Assembly (NCBI GenBank): GCA_023301685.1
Contig: JALZUG010000050.1
Coordinates: 1-53,454, forward strand
Length of the DNA: 53,454 nt
Reading direction: 5' to 3'
Source of the DNA: Rickettsiaceae bacterium
GTDB lineage: Bacteria > Pseudomonadota > Alphaproteobacteria > Rickettsiales > Rickettsiaceae
Shown here piece by piece: positions 8,700 to 17,629 of this stretch. Below the pieces are notes generated by a model. That model saw only the letters and a list, made by a program, of their open reading frames with translations, made no database searches and was not told the origin of the DNA. Every line of letters begins with the position of its first letter. Position 1 is the first letter of the stretch. The translations under genes were made by a program, and so were the position numbers.

Positions 8700-8865
8700 T
8701 TTTCCGAATATGTCTAGTAAGACTAAATATAGGTTTTAGAAAGAAAACTAGTTATTTAAATGAGATCACTGAATTGTTGGAAATATTAAAAAAATAAAAC
8801 ATAAAGTGTAAATTAAGATCAATATTGGTATGATTAAGAAACATTAATAAATATAAAATAAGATT

Positions 8866-9571
8866 ATGTTAAAGAAATCAGAAAAAGATAATCAATCTAG
8901 TGATTCTGATAGTGAAAGTAGTGAATATGATGAAAGTTATAATCACAGAGGAACTCAGACAAATAACTCTGCTTCATCCATCTAAACTGGTCTAGGATAG
9001 AAAAGGATGCTAGTGAGTTGCTAAAGGAGCTTGATGCTACTATATCAGGTGCAGTATTATCGCCAGATAATTCAGTTGAATATACTATATCAGGTAGCGC
9101 AGTATATGTAGATAGCATGTATTATCGAGAGAAGACAGAGCTGGAAAAGGAAAAAAGGCTACAGAAGGTGCAAAGACTTTGGAAGAAGAGGTGCTGCAAT
9201 ATATAGAAGATGATTCTACGGAAGTGGAGTTTGCAGAAGAGATTACTAATTTGATAAAAGATAACGAATTGTCGGATGCTGAGGTTGCTGCGTTAGTTCT
9301 ACCTTTTAAAGATAAAGAGCTGAATTCTCGAATAAAATCTTGGGTGCTTCAACATATGGCAGATGACGTTGATACGCAGATGATTATAGATGTTGCAGAG
9401 TTGCACGATCATGGTGATGTTGTTTCATTAAGTGAGGAGCAAACTATCTCAGATTTATCTACTATCCTATTTAAATTAAATGATCCTAGCTTAAGTGTAG
9501 ATATTGCTACTTGCTTGTTAATTGGTGATTGCAGCAGCAGCGATAGCGATGTAGAAGATACAATAGATTAA
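8866..9571 (+). pseudogene. second tandem paralogue, broken by two frameshifts
   Basis: Three consecutive frames together make a protein like the 7929 gene. They are 8866-8985 (Ser/Asp-rich start, ending in a stop), about 8990-9208 (DATISGAVLSPDN region) and about 9175-9571 (EEEVLQYI, LSDAEVAALVL, LNSRIKSWVLQH, SVDIATCLLIGD). The last block aligns with residues about 105-230 of the first copy. Each junction needs a one-base shift. No slippery heptamer was seen, so decay or sequencing error is more likely than recoding. The C-terminal 130-residue frame could still be made alone from the ATG at 9179, which lacks a good ribosome site. It ends in a duplicated terminator. Confidence 0.65.
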
Positions 9572-9592
9572 ATAGTATATTATTAAAAAAAT

Positions 9593-9628
9593 AAAAAACA
9601 GCTTCCATATTTTGAAGCTGTTTTTTTA
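9593..9628 (+). terminator. intrinsic terminator after the second tandem paralogue
   Basis: AAAAAACAGCTTC pairs with GAAGCTGTTTTTTT around a short AT-rich loop. It resembles the hairpin at 8666-8699 in arm sequence and position, which supports a segmental duplication of gene plus terminator. Confidence 0.85.
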
Positions 9629-9723
9629 TTGACGTATATGGAGTTAATATGATATAAACTCAGCATTGTAATTTTTAATTTAGAGAGGCGATATTCACAA
9701 ATTTCAATAAGTTCTTTTTTAGT

Positions 9724-10929
9724 TTGCCAGTTAAACTAACCCTGGTCATTCTTAGCGCTTTCTTGCTAGGATCTTTTTTACCCGAATCTTTAAAATCTAT
9801 ATTGCTTACGACGAGTTTGGCCATGAAGGAGATACTTCTTTTTGTATTGCCTGCTATTGTGTTTTTTCTGGTATTTGCCAGTTTTTCACAGCTTTCTGGT
9901 GGGTTTATGGTATTTACTGGATTGTTAATTTCTTTAGTGTGTATTTCAAATTTTACAGCTTTAATGATCTCCTATCCCGTTGGTATTTTTACGCAAGATT
10001 TTATAGTATCAACAAGGACTATTAGTGCTCAGTCTCATGGACTTACACCATATTTTACCATGCATTTGCCAAAAATATGTGATAATTCAACGGCATTGAT
10101 TTTTGGTGTTCTTCTTGGAATATACGCAAGTTCAAAATGCAATAAAATGATGAAAAGCTTTGCTTCAAAAGGCTCTGTTTTAGTTAATTTGTTTTTATCT
10201 AGAGTGTTTACTCCAGTTTTGCCAATATTTATTTTAGGATTCATTCTGAAGGCTCAGCATGATGGATTACTTAATGTGTTATTTAAAAACTTTGTTCCAT
10301 TATTATCAGTAATAATTGTCCTGTATATTAGTTATATTGGCTTTTTATATATGTTGGTTAAAGGTTTTAGGATTGATAAAGCATTGTCTGCATTAAGAAA
10401 TATTTTACCAGCAACAATTATTGGTTTTAGTTCAATGTCAAGTGCTGCTGCTATGCCAGTCTTAATTAATGGCGCGACTAAGAATTCAAAAGATAAAGAA
10501 CTGCCAAAAAGGATAGTGCCTTTTATTACCAATACACATATGATGGGCGATGCTCTCGCAATACCTCTAATGGCGATGTCTTTGTATATTGTCGAATATG
10601 GTCATATGCCATCTGTTGATAAATATTTTATTTTTGCGCTTGGTTATGTGCTTGCTAAATTTGCCTCAGCCGGCATTCCTGGCGGAACAATTTTAATTAT
10701 GACTCCTGTGCTTGAGTCAAAGCTTGGATTTACATCAGAGATGAGTTCAATAATTTTGACTACGTACTTACTGTTTGATCCATTTTGTACTTTGGGGAGT
10801 ATTTTTGGGAATGGTGCTTTTTCCATGGCTTTTGAGAAACTGAAGAATTTAGTGCTTCCAGAAAGAGCCATCCAGCAGAACGAGCCCGCAATGGCTGAGA
10901 TTAGTTTAAGGTCTGAAGTAAAGGACTAG
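9724..10929 (+). CDS. dicarboxylate/amino acid:cation symporter (DAACS family)
   Basis: The protein has about 400 residues and eight or more hydrophobic segments. DAACS features include a Ser-rich hairpin with FSSMSSAAAMPVLINGA (about residues 237-253), TNTHMMGDAL, and a second hairpin region with AGIPGGTILIM (about 316-326). These elements form the Na+ and substrate sites in the GltPh fold. Such carriers import glutamate, aspartate or C4-dicarboxylates, which would feed the NAD-glutamate dehydrogenase at the right end of the window. The start is doubtful. There is no ATG, the TTG at 9724 has no ribosome site, and the frame stays open to about 9682, where GAGAGG precedes an ATA codon. Its 3' end overlaps the convergent neighbour by 24 nt. 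Confidence 0.85.
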   Translation: MPVKLTLVILSAFLLGSFLPESLKSILLTTSLAMKEILLFVLPAIVFFLVFASFSQLSGGFMVFTGLLISLVCISNFTALMISYPVGIFTQDFIVSTRTISAQSHGLTPYFTMHLPKICDNSTALIFGVLLGIYASSKCNKMMKSFASKGSVLVNLFLSRVFTPVLPIFILGFILKAQHDGLLNVLFKNFVPLLSVIIVLYISYIGFLYMLVKGFRIDKALSALRNILPATIIGFSSMSSAAAMPVLINGATKNSKDKELPKRIVPFITNTHMMGDALAIPLMAMSLYIVEYGHMPSVDKYFIFALGYVLAKFASAGIPGGTILIMTPVLESKLGFTSEMSSIILTTYLLFDPFCTLGSIFGNGAFSMAFEKLKNLVLPERAIQQNEPAMAEISLRSEVKD

Positions 10930-11412
10930 AACAAGACCAATCACTTGCATTAAGAGGCCAACGACTTTATATAATTCATTGGTCTTTTTCATGCTAATTA
11001 CTGAAGTTTCTAATATTATTTTATCTGCGTAGAGATCATTAATGCGGTCAATGGTAACAGACCTTGCGTCCTTTAATTTTTCTGGCAAGGACTTTATAAT
11101 CTGCGAATATCTATTGTTATTGTTTGTAATTTCGTAATGTTCTAGTGTATCTTTAACATAACTTTCTGCTGCCTGTCTGGCTGGATCGGCTTTTTGCTTA
11201 TTTGCGACGAGTGCATAGAGCATTATGCTTATAGCGTGGCGTTGTTCAAGCTCTTGTTGTTTTTGCCATAGCTGATTTATTTGACTTTCGTCTTCATGCA
11301 TTTGTGAGTTAAGCCAATCAATCTTTTCTTGATTATTATTAATCGCATAATATGAAATAAAAATAGAGAGAACAGTGAGAACTATTCCTAAAATAAGCAT
11401 TATCCTTGACAT
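10906..11412 (-). CDS. small membrane protein with two TM segments and a coiled coil
   Basis: The 168-residue protein has a hydrophobic segment at about 4-24 (MLILGIVLTVLSIFISYYAI). A polar, Gln/Glu-rich helical region at about 28-140 is likely coiled coil. A second hydrophobic segment lies at about 147-165, near the C-terminus. The helical body is therefore held between two membrane anchors. I do not recognise a family. It overlaps the end of the convergent symporter by 24 nt. The layout resembles small envelope or sensor-type proteins, but no catalytic motif is visible. Confidence 0.65.
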   Translation of the reverse strand: MSRIMLILGIVLTVLSIFISYYAINNNQEKIDWLNSQMHEDESQINQLWQKQQELEQRHAISIMLYALVANKQKADPARQAAESYVKDTLEHYEITNNNNRYSQIIKSLPEKLKDARSVTIDRINDLYADKIILETSVISMKKTNELYKVVGLLMQVIGLVLVLYFRP

Positions 11413-11618
11413 AATGTAGAGGATATAACGTTTTTATAGATAATAGCAACGCAATTTCTGGTTTAATATTGTATAAACTCAAACTATGGATAAGAAAGAC
11501 ATAATATTCTGTGGTCAGATAGAGTATGAATTCGGGTAAATTAAAAATTACTTTCTAATGTTCTGTTTTACTATAAGCTGCATATACGATTTAAGCCAAA
11601 TAGGGCAATTAGAGGCAT

Positions 11619-11708
11619 TTATGATTTCTTCATATGAAAGCCACTACCCTCCACCTTGGCTTCTAAAGTTTTAATTTTTTTATCTTGAGTGGAAATGATT
11701 TTTCTTTA
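11619..11708 (-). other. in-frame tail beyond the phosphotransferase stop
   Basis: The frame of the phosphotransferase stays open for 28 codons past its TAA at 11706. It reads RKIISTQDKKIKTLEAKVE and ends MKKS before a second stop. The text looks like a coiled-coil tail. A nonsense mutation may have shortened the protein. The rest of 11413-11618 has no recognisable content. Confidence 0.35.
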
Positions 11709-12740
11709 AGTTTCGTTATCTTTAGGGTCTCCTTTCAACCGTGAAGCAGCGTTTTTAAAATCCTGACTATTGTATGCTGACTTCGCCATTTTCAAAAAAA
11801 CAAAACCCAGGCGTTGCTGTGATTTACCGCACTCTAGGTTTACTTCACCAGATCTAATCGAGTCCATAAATTGTGAATAGCTTGGCAACTTGTCGATTTC
11901 TTTTTGAGATAACAAGTTCACCTTTCGTACGGAACCATTATAAATCAACATCAACCCGAAATTTACATAAACAAATGCTTGCATCAGATTAAATTTATCT
12001 TTCTCATTCTGATTTGGGGGACGTTTGAAATAAGCATTTAGAAACATTTCAGCGGCACCATTATTTCGAAAAAAGAAATAAGTTACGCACGATGCCAAAT
12101 CAAAATATAAATTTTCTTGTGCTGCAATAGCCCAATCAACTAGCCAAAAATCGTTGCCATCATATAGAAGATTAAAGGGATGAATATCACAATGGCAAGG
12201 TCTAAGATCGTCTTTATCAATCATCTTTTTTTTCACTTCATCCTTTATCTGAAGAGAAAGTTTTACTAATTCAGAGGTCTGAAAATCAGGAGGTAGTTGA
12301 TGATGCACAAATTCAACTCTTTGATAGACAGATCCGCCTTTCTGAAAAGAAGCACAAGAATGAAGCCGCCTTACAAATTGCGAAACTTTTTCGATCATAG
12401 GCTGTTCTTGATTTGCTCTTTCAAGTACAACCACACTATTGACATAATCCATGATAATAATTCCAACACTTGGGTCAGCATAATGCACAACAGGTGCAAC
12501 CCTATTTTTAACGCCATTACTCTGCGCATGATATTCTCTCTTTAAATTATTGTGCGGATCATTAGGATCGCTAAATTTGGCGATATAATCTCTGCCGTCA
12601 ATCTTTAATTTATAGATTGACGAAGGAGAGTGACCTAGGGTTAATACTTCCACAAGCTCCCAAGAATCTTGTCCAAAGACATTTTTTACAGCTTGAGTAA
12701 TCAAGGTTTGATGCTGATCTTTCATTTCTCTCATTTTCAT
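11706..12740 (-). CDS. aminoglycoside/choline-type phosphotransferase (APH fold)
   Basis: The 344-residue protein has the APH/choline-kinase fold. Near the N-terminus there is a nucleotide-loop region with YIAKFSD carrying the ATP lysine. HCDIHPFNLL at about 183-192 is the catalytic loop with its Asp and Asn (Brenner motif HxDxxxxN), and VDWA at about 204 provides the metal-binding Asp. Family members phosphorylate small hydroxyl compounds such as choline, homoserine, sugars or drugs; the substrate here is unknown. The ATG at 12740 has the Shine-Dalgarno GGGAG. Its first bases overlap the stop of a decayed MFS gene (ATGA), so the two were once translationally coupled. Confidence 0.85.
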   Translation of the reverse strand: MKMREMKDQHQTLITQAVKNVFGQDSWELVEVLTLGHSPSSIYKLKIDGRDYIAKFSDPNDPHNNLKREYHAQSNGVKNRVAPVVHYADPSVGIIIMDYVNSVVVLERANQEQPMIEKVSQFVRRLHSCASFQKGGSVYQRVEFVHHQLPPDFQTSELVKLSLQIKDEVKKKMIDKDDLRPCHCDIHPFNLLYDGNDFWLVDWAIAAQENLYFDLASCVTYFFFRNNGAAEMFLNAYFKRPPNQNEKDKFNLMQAFVYVNFGLMLIYNGSVRKVNLLSQKEIDKLPSYSQFMDSIRSGEVNLECGKSQQRLGFVFLKMAKSAYNSQDFKNAASRLKGDPKDNET

Positions 12741-12967
12741 TGTAATGCTCCCACTCCCAACTTACCAATTTCAACGCAAACTCTTTCGTTATCTGTATTT
12801 TTAGGTATTTTCAATTTATTAAAGACATGGCAACGCCAGCAGCAATACTGCGGCAAAAAGAAAACCACCAGAAAATCCAATTCACAAACCAACTAGTCCT
12901 TCGTGAAAAATAGAAGCAACCAGGTAGCTCATCGCTAAGAAAACATCTAGAAACAAGTAATTACTAC
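12737..12967 (-). pseudogene. C-terminal remnant of an MFS-type permease
   Basis: The minus strand reads LFLDVFLAMSYLVASIFH, then EGLVGL, a stop, and IGFSGGFLFAAVLLLALP, followed by stops. The last two helices of an MFS-like permease look like this. A second frame then carries KIPKNTDNERVCVEIGKLG to a TGA that overlaps the ATG of the phosphotransferase. At least one nonsense codon and one frameshift are present, and the N-terminal ten helices are missing. The order padR, permease, kinase suggests a PadR-controlled operon that has lost its transporter. Confidence 0.65.
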
Positions 12968-12978
12968 TTTGTGCTAAA

Positions 12979-13530
12979 TTATTTTGCTTCATCTTCTAAT
13001 AACCTCAATGATTCCTCACACCACTTCAACTTTGCTTCAGAATATATAACTCCAGCACGTAACGTTAAAAATCTATATAGCTTGTCCTTCGGTATATCTT
13101 TTGTTGACGATGTTTTTTTGAACCAAGTTCTATAGTGGTCTAATTTTGTTTTAACTATTCGTCGATAATTTCTAAGATGACCTAAAGTAACTTCACGGTC
13201 TACATTCCAACCAAAAAACACTTTAAGCATAAGTTCATTTCGGCTTTGAAATAAGTCAGGTGTCTCAAACAGCCACTCTTCTAGCATCTGCTGACCTATT
13301 TTGGTAATCGTATATACTTTTTTTGGTTTATTGCTTTCAGTATTGCTAAGCTCACATGTAACCAAGTCTTCATCAAGTAATTGCTTTAAAATGGGGTAGA
13401 TGGAGCTATCGCCCTCTCGCCAAAAGTGATTCGTCGATTGCTCCATCATTATTTTAATGTCATAGCCGCTGGACGGGCTCATCGATAAAAAACCCAGCAA
13501 TGCATACCTGGTCTTGTTTGATCTTGCCAT
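12979..13530 (-). CDS. PadR family transcriptional regulator
   Basis: A 183-residue winged-helix regulator. The N-terminal domain (about residues 5-85) contains the PadR signature ALLGFLSMSPSSGYDIK and then SSIYPILKQLLDEDLV. A C-terminal helical dimerisation domain of the Vir_act_alpha_C type follows. PadR proteins are repressors released by small molecules, usually controlling an adjacent transporter or detoxification gene; here the neighbour is a decayed permease. I chose ATG 13530 because GGAGA lies 8 nt upstream; an upstream start at 13560 would add ten residues without support. A palindrome 35 nt upstream could be its operator. Confidence 0.9.
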   Translation of the reverse strand: MARSNKTRYALLGFLSMSPSSGYDIKIMMEQSTNHFWREGDSSIYPILKQLLDEDLVTCELSNTESNKPKKVYTITKIGQQMLEEWLFETPDLFQSRNELMLKVFFGWNVDREVTLGHLRNYRRIVKTKLDHYRTWFKKTSSTKDIPKDKLYRFLTLRAGVIYSEAKLKWCEESLRLLEDEAK

Positions 13531-13564
13531 GATACTTTCTCCACAATAAGAATAGTACAATTAA

Positions 13565-13583
13565 ATATATCTATATGATATAT
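13565..13583. promoter_or_regulatory. candidate operator upstream of padR
   Basis: The 7-bp arms ATATATC and GATATAT are separated by TATAT, about 35 nt before the padR start. PadR proteins often bind palindromes at their own promoters, but the classical ATGT/ACAT spacing is not present. In AT-rich DNA such a palindrome can arise by chance. Confidence 0.3.
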
Positions 13584-13676
13584 AAAATGATACCCCATGT
13601 CAATGGGTAATCCCTCTAAAAAATAGAAGTAGTATAGAGTAGAATTTTCTAATAATAAAAAGAAGAGTATTTTACA

Positions 13677-13772
13677 ATGAGAAAAAAATATAGCGATGGT
13701 CAGATAATGAGAATATTAAAACAAGTAGAGAATGGAGTCCCAGTAGCGGAGCTGTGCGGCTTTGTTGTATGA
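13677..13772 (+). pseudogene. IS3-family OrfA N-terminal remnant
   Basis: This 31-residue frame reads MRKKYSDGQIMRILKQVEN, then GVPVAELCG, and stops. It matches the start of the IS3-group OrfA helix-turn-helix protein, which normally has 85-100 residues. The right boundary coincides with the truncated end of the NUDIX gene on the opposite strand. An insertion therefore probably cut that gene before the element was mostly deleted. No intact terminal repeats are visible. Confidence 0.75.
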
Positions 13773-13776
13773 ATAA

Positions 13777-14052
13777 TTAGTCTAGTACTTGCTTATCGCT
13801 TTTTTCATCTGGGAAGCAGCTAGTGCGGACATAGTGTATTGGATCTAATAAATCTAGTCCGACCTCTTCTAACACTTCTCTCCTTACGGCTTGTTTTGCT
13901 GCGTCATCATTGGCGACTGCATCTGATGTTTCAAACTTTCCACCAGGAAAAGAAAGCAATCCTCCGGCATGAACTCCTTCGGGGCGTTTGATAATCAGAA
14001 ATTTTCCATTATGCTCAATCGCACATTCTGTTGCTACTATAAAATCGTGCAT
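13777..14052 (-). pseudogene. NUDIX hydrolase, C-terminally truncated
   Basis: The 91-residue frame begins like a MutT/NUDIX protein (MHDFIVATECAIEHNGKFLII). The NUDIX box, from FPGGKFE to AVRREVLEEVGLDL, is nearly complete, with a small insertion after the first Glu. Intact enzymes have about 130-150 residues. The protein stops at SDKQVLD, where the next strand would begin, exactly next to the IS3 OrfA scar. It most likely lost its C-terminal third to an insertion. The start lies 30 nt downstream of the aspS stop on the same strand. Residual activity seems unlikely. Confidence 0.75.
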
Positions 14053-14082
14053 AAGCTATTTGATAACTAAATACTCCTAAGG

Positions 14083-15897
14083 CTATTTCTCCTTTTTTAC
14101 TAGCTTGCTTTTGACTGATGGTGAAAGCATTATGTTTAGTTCACGTAATTGAGCTTCATTTACATGGCTTGGTGCTTCCATTAGTAAGTCTTCAGCTTGC
14201 TGGTTCATAGGAAATGCAATTACTTCGCGTATATTTACTGTGTCTGCAATTAGCATTACCATACGATCAACGCCTGGAGCAATGCCACCATGCGGAGGTG
14301 CGCCAAATTTAAAAGCTCTAATCATGCCACCAAATTCTTTATCAACTTCAGCGCGGCTATATCCAGCAATTTCAAATGCTTTATACATCAGTTCTGGTTT
14401 GTGGTTTCTGATTGCACCACTTGAAAGCTCTATACCATTACAGACAATATCATATTGATATGCTTTTATGTCTAATAATTCTTCTTGAGATTTTGCATTT
14501 TCTAATATCTCTAATCCACCTTGTGGCATAGAGAATGGGTTATGGCTGAAATCAATTTGTTGTTTTTCTTCATTGAATTCATAGAATGGGAAGTCAGTAA
14601 CCCAGCAGAATTCAAAGCAATTATTTGGGATTAGTTCTAGTTCTTGTCCAAGTTTTACTCGAACTTTACCAGCAAGTTTTGCTGCTTCTAGTTCCTTGGC
14701 GCAAGAGAAAAATACAGAGTCACCATTTCCAATGCTAGCAGTTTTTTTCAAAGCTTCTAATTGCTCTTTATTTAAAAATTTAGCTATTGGTCCCTTTGCT
14801 TCTCCATCTTCTGCAAATTGTACATATCCAAGTCCTCCAGCACCTTCGCTAATAGCAAACTTGATCATATCATCAAAGAACTTACGAGATTTTGCAGAAG
14901 CCTTAGGTGCAGGAATTGCTCGTACAATAGAGCCTTTTTTAATTTGGTTTTTAAATAATGAGAATTCTGCATCACGGAAAATTTCAGTAACATCTGAAAT
15001 TTCTAGTGGATTCCTTGTATCTGGTTTATCGCTGCCATATTTCAGCATAGCATCAGCATAAGGGATTCTTGCAAAAGGAGGTTTTGAGACTTTTTTATCA
15101 CCAAATTTATTGAATACTTCATATAGCATTGGTTCAATCGCTGCAAATATATCTTCTTGCGTTACAAAAGACATTTCTATATCGAGTTGATAAAACTCTC
15201 CTGGAGATCTATCAGCCCTTGCGTCTTCATCACGAAAGCATGGAGCGATTTGAAAATATTTATCAAACCCAGACATCATCAACATTTGCTTAAATTGTTG
15301 AGGGGCTTGTGGAAGAGCGTAGAATTTGCCAGGGTGCATCCTACTAGGGACTAAAAAGTCACGAGCTCCTTCTGGAGAGCTAGCAGTTAAAATCGGTGTT
15401 TGAAACTCAGTAAAACCTGCGCCTGTCATTTGACTTCTGAGTTCAGAGATTATTTTTGAGCGAAGTATGATGTTATCGTGCAACTTTTTGCGTCTTAGAT
15501 CCAGGAATCGGTATTTTAACCTTGTGTCTTCAGGTTCTTCCTGATCAGTATTTACGATCATTGGCAGCATTTCTGCTTCAGATTCAAGTATATAGTTGTT
15601 TACTGACACTTCTATATACCCTGTATCCATTGATGTGTTTATGGTATCTTTATCTCGAGCTACTACCTCACCTTCAATAGTTATAACACTTTCATAGCGC
15701 AGGTAACTGGCTTGATCTTTAAGAGGAAGATCTTGATCTGTAAAAACTAATTGCGTTATTCCATAATGATCTCTAAGATCTATGAAGAGTAAATTACCGT
15801 GATCACGGCGTCTATGTACCCATCCGGATAATTTTACTTTTTGACCTACGTGCTTTTGGTTAAGCTCGTTACAGTTATGGGTCCTGAATATATGCAT
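14083..15897 (-). CDS. aspS: aspartyl-tRNA synthetase
   Basis: This class II synthetase of about 604 residues charges tRNA-Asp. The N-terminal OB-fold anticodon-binding domain (about 1-110) has [19 protein letters not shown]. The catalytic core carries motif 2 with [20 protein letters not shown] bacterial GAD insert domain lies at about 290-420, and motif 3 reads [13 protein letters not shown]. Length and insert are those of the bacterial type. In alphaproteobacteria without asparaginyl-tRNA synthetase this enzyme may be non-discriminating and also charge tRNA-Asn. I chose ATG 15897; a TTG at 15906 would add three residues. It is divergent from rnd. Confidence 0.95.
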   Translation of the reverse strand: MHIFRTHNCNELNQKHVGQKVKLSGWVHRRRDHGNLLFIDLRDHYGITQLVFTDQDLPLKDQASYLRYESVITIEGEVVARDKDTINTSMDTGYIEVSVNNYILESEAEMLPMIVNTDQEEPEDTRLKYRFLDLRRKKLHDNIILRSKIISELRSQMTGAGFTEFQTPILTASSPEGARDFLVPSRMHPGKFYALPQAPQQFKQMLMMSGFDKYFQIAPCFRDEDARADRSPGEFYQLDIEMSFVTQEDIFAAIEPMLYEVFNKFGDKKVSKPPFARIPYADAMLKYGSDKPDTRNPLEISDVTEIFRDAEFSLFKNQIKKGSIVRAIPAPKASAKSRKFFDDMIKFAISEGAGGLGYVQFAEDGEAKGPIAKFLNKEQLEALKKTASIGNGDSVFFSCAKELEAAKLAGKVRVKLGQELELIPNNCFEFCWVTDFPFYEFNEEKQQIDFSHNPFSMPQGGLEILENAKSQEELLDIKAYQYDIVCNGIELSSGAIRNHKPELMYKAFEIAGYSRAEVDKEFGGMIRAFKFGAPPHGGIAPGVDRMVMLIADTVNIREVIAFPMNQQAEDLLMEAPSHVNEAQLRELNIMLSPSVKSKLVKKEK

Positions 15898-15975
15898 AGT
15901 TTTCAATAATTATTTATTTTGTAAAGACTGTAATTATATATATAAAAAATAACCATTTTTAGCAATCAAAAACTA

Positions 15976-16824
15976 ATGCAATTAATAGATACTCAGAAAG
16001 AATTTAATAATTTTTGTGAAAAGCTCAAGGCTCAGACTATTATTTTTATGGATACTGAGTTTTATAGACGTAAGACTTATTTTGCTAAACTCAGTATAGT
16101 ACAGATTGCCACTAAAGATGATCGTATTATTCTTGATATGCTTGCTGTTGGTGATCATTCGGCGTTAAAAGAGCTTTTGGCGGATAAAAATGTATTGAAA
16201 GTTTTTCATGCACCTGACCAAGATTTTGATATTTTTTACAATTTATTTGGCGAGTTGCCTCAGAATATTTTTGATACTCAAATAGCTGCTGGTGTTATCG
16301 GGATGGATAGTGTTATGGGCTATGCAAGATTGTGTAAGGCAATGTTGAATATCGATCTAGATAAAACTATGCAAACAGCAAATTGGCTTGAACGTCCTTT
16401 GAAGAAACAGTTTTTAGAATATGCTATTAAGGATGTAGATTACTTAATTCCATTATATCGTGATTTGTCAAAAGACATAAGTGAAAGAAAACTTTGGGAT
16501 ACATATTATTCTAGAAGTGAGAAATTGATTGATCCGGAGACTTATAAATTTTCTCCTGAAAAGTTATTAAAAAAATTCACACTACGAGGTAAAAATTCAG
16601 AGTTTCGCGATATGTTAATGCATTTTTTAGAGCTACGAGAGAAATGTGCGATTAAAAATGATTTGCCTAGAAATTTTTGTGCTACTGATGGTGAATTAGT
16701 GCAGCTATGCGAAAAACTTCCAAGAAATGAAGCTGAGCTTTCCAGAATTGGTATGCACGGAAAGGCTCTTGTACGTGGTGCGTTTAAAGAAAAGTTACTC
16801 GATCTTTGTAGTGGTTTGAGGTAG
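15976..16824 (+). CDS. rnd: ribonuclease D
   Basis: The 282-residue protein is a DEDDy 3'-5' exonuclease that trims tRNA precursors and other stable RNAs. Exonuclease motif I is MDTEFYRRKTY (about residues 25-35), motif II lies in HAPDQDFDIFYN (about 77-88), and motif III includes KDVDYLIPLYRDL (about 155-167). The C-terminal part keeps about one HRDC-like helical region. E. coli RNase D has 375 residues with two, so this is the short form usual in alphaproteobacteria. It is divergent from aspS over a 78-bp gap that must hold both promoters. Confidence 0.92.
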   Translation: MQLIDTQKEFNNFCEKLKAQTIIFMDTEFYRRKTYFAKLSIVQIATKDDRIILDMLAVGDHSALKELLADKNVLKVFHAPDQDFDIFYNLFGELPQNIFDTQIAAGVIGMDSVMGYARLCKAMLNIDLDKTMQTANWLERPLKKQFLEYAIKDVDYLIPLYRDLSKDISERKLWDTYYSRSEKLIDPETYKFSPEKLLKKFTLRGKNSEFRDMLMHFLELREKCAIKNDLPRNFCATDGELVQLCEKLPRNEAELSRIGMHGKALVRGAFKEKLLDLCSGLR

Positions 16825-17119
16825 GAGTTTGTGATTTTTCATCGCCCGTTGGAGCTAAAAGCAACGTGGCACCTATTAAGCTACTAAACATCAGAAATTT
16901 TTGTAGAAAGGGTTTGGATTGCCGCGCTTCGCTCGCAATGATAAAGTGAGAGGTTTACGTTCCTGCGAAGAGCGAAGTGGCATGTTTATATGTGGTAAAT
17001 TATCTGAATTACGGTAGTTTTAACCTTGTAACGACTTCTAATGATTTCTTTGTTGTTATTTTTTTATAATAAAGATATATTCATTCAACTAAATATATCT
17101 AAATTTTGAGATTTTAATT
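16825..17119 (+). repeat. intergenic region with a dispersed GATTGCC-type repeat
   Basis: The segment 16917-16941 starts GATTGCCGCGCTTCG and ends TCGCAATGA. It is nearly self-complementary and related to the module at 42-77. A second GC-richer piece, GCGAAGAGCGAAGTGG, lies at about 16965-16980. The rest is AT-rich, with a TATAAT at 17065-17070 that may be the -10 of the DUF3576-leuS operon. No gene was seen. Confidence 0.6.
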
Positions 17120-17617
17120 ATGAGAAATATTGCGCTAATTATTGTTAGTATCTTGCTATTTGTGTCAACTGCAATGGCAAGTGATTATCCACAAACGGAC
17201 TTAGAGAAAGAAATGGATGAAATGGGATCGCTATTAGGTGGTGAGGGGATTGTATTTAGACCTGGTAAGGAGAAAAGTACAGATACTCGTGCAAAAATCG
17301 GTAATGTAAATAAATATCTGTATAAAGCTGCAATAGATGTATTAAAATTTGCTCCTCTTGCTTCGGCGGACAGCAATGGTGGGACTGTTATTACAGAATG
17401 GTATAGTCCAGCAGGTCAGAAAGATACACAATTTAAAGTTAATGTTTATATTAAAGATGAGTTGATTACACCAGAGGCGCTTGAAGTTGTCGCTTTCCAA
17501 AGAGATAAAGTAAATGGTAAATGGTCTGACGATCATAAACCTTCTCCAATTGCTGCTGTCTTGGAAGATAAAATTATCAGAAAAGCACGTGAACTTTACT
17601 TAAAGTCAGAGAAATAA
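17120..17617 (+). CDS. DUF3576 domain protein, exported
   Basis: The 165-residue protein starts with a signal peptide, MRNIALIIVSILLFVSTAMA, cleaved before SDYPQ. The rest matches the alphaproteobacterial DUF3576 family, with YLYKAAIDVLKFAPLASAD and then GGTVITEWY. The family is periplasmic or envelope-associated and of unknown function. It is very often encoded directly before leuS, as here, where the gap is 12 nt. Co-transcription with leuS is therefore likely. Length is normal for the family. Confidence 0.85.
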   Translation: MRNIALIIVSILLFVSTAMASDYPQTDLEKEMDEMGSLLGGEGIVFRPGKEKSTDTRAKIGNVNKYLYKAAIDVLKFAPLASADSNGGTVITEWYSPAGQKDTQFKVNVYIKDELITPEALEVVAFQRDKVNGKWSDDHKPSPIAAVLEDKIIRKARELYLKSEK

Positions 17618-17629
17618 AGTTGTTTTTTT

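Noticed and set aside
14240-15354. Plus-strand ORFs inside aspS
   Set aside because: They are opposite a complete aspartyl-tRNA synthetase and carry no domain of their own.
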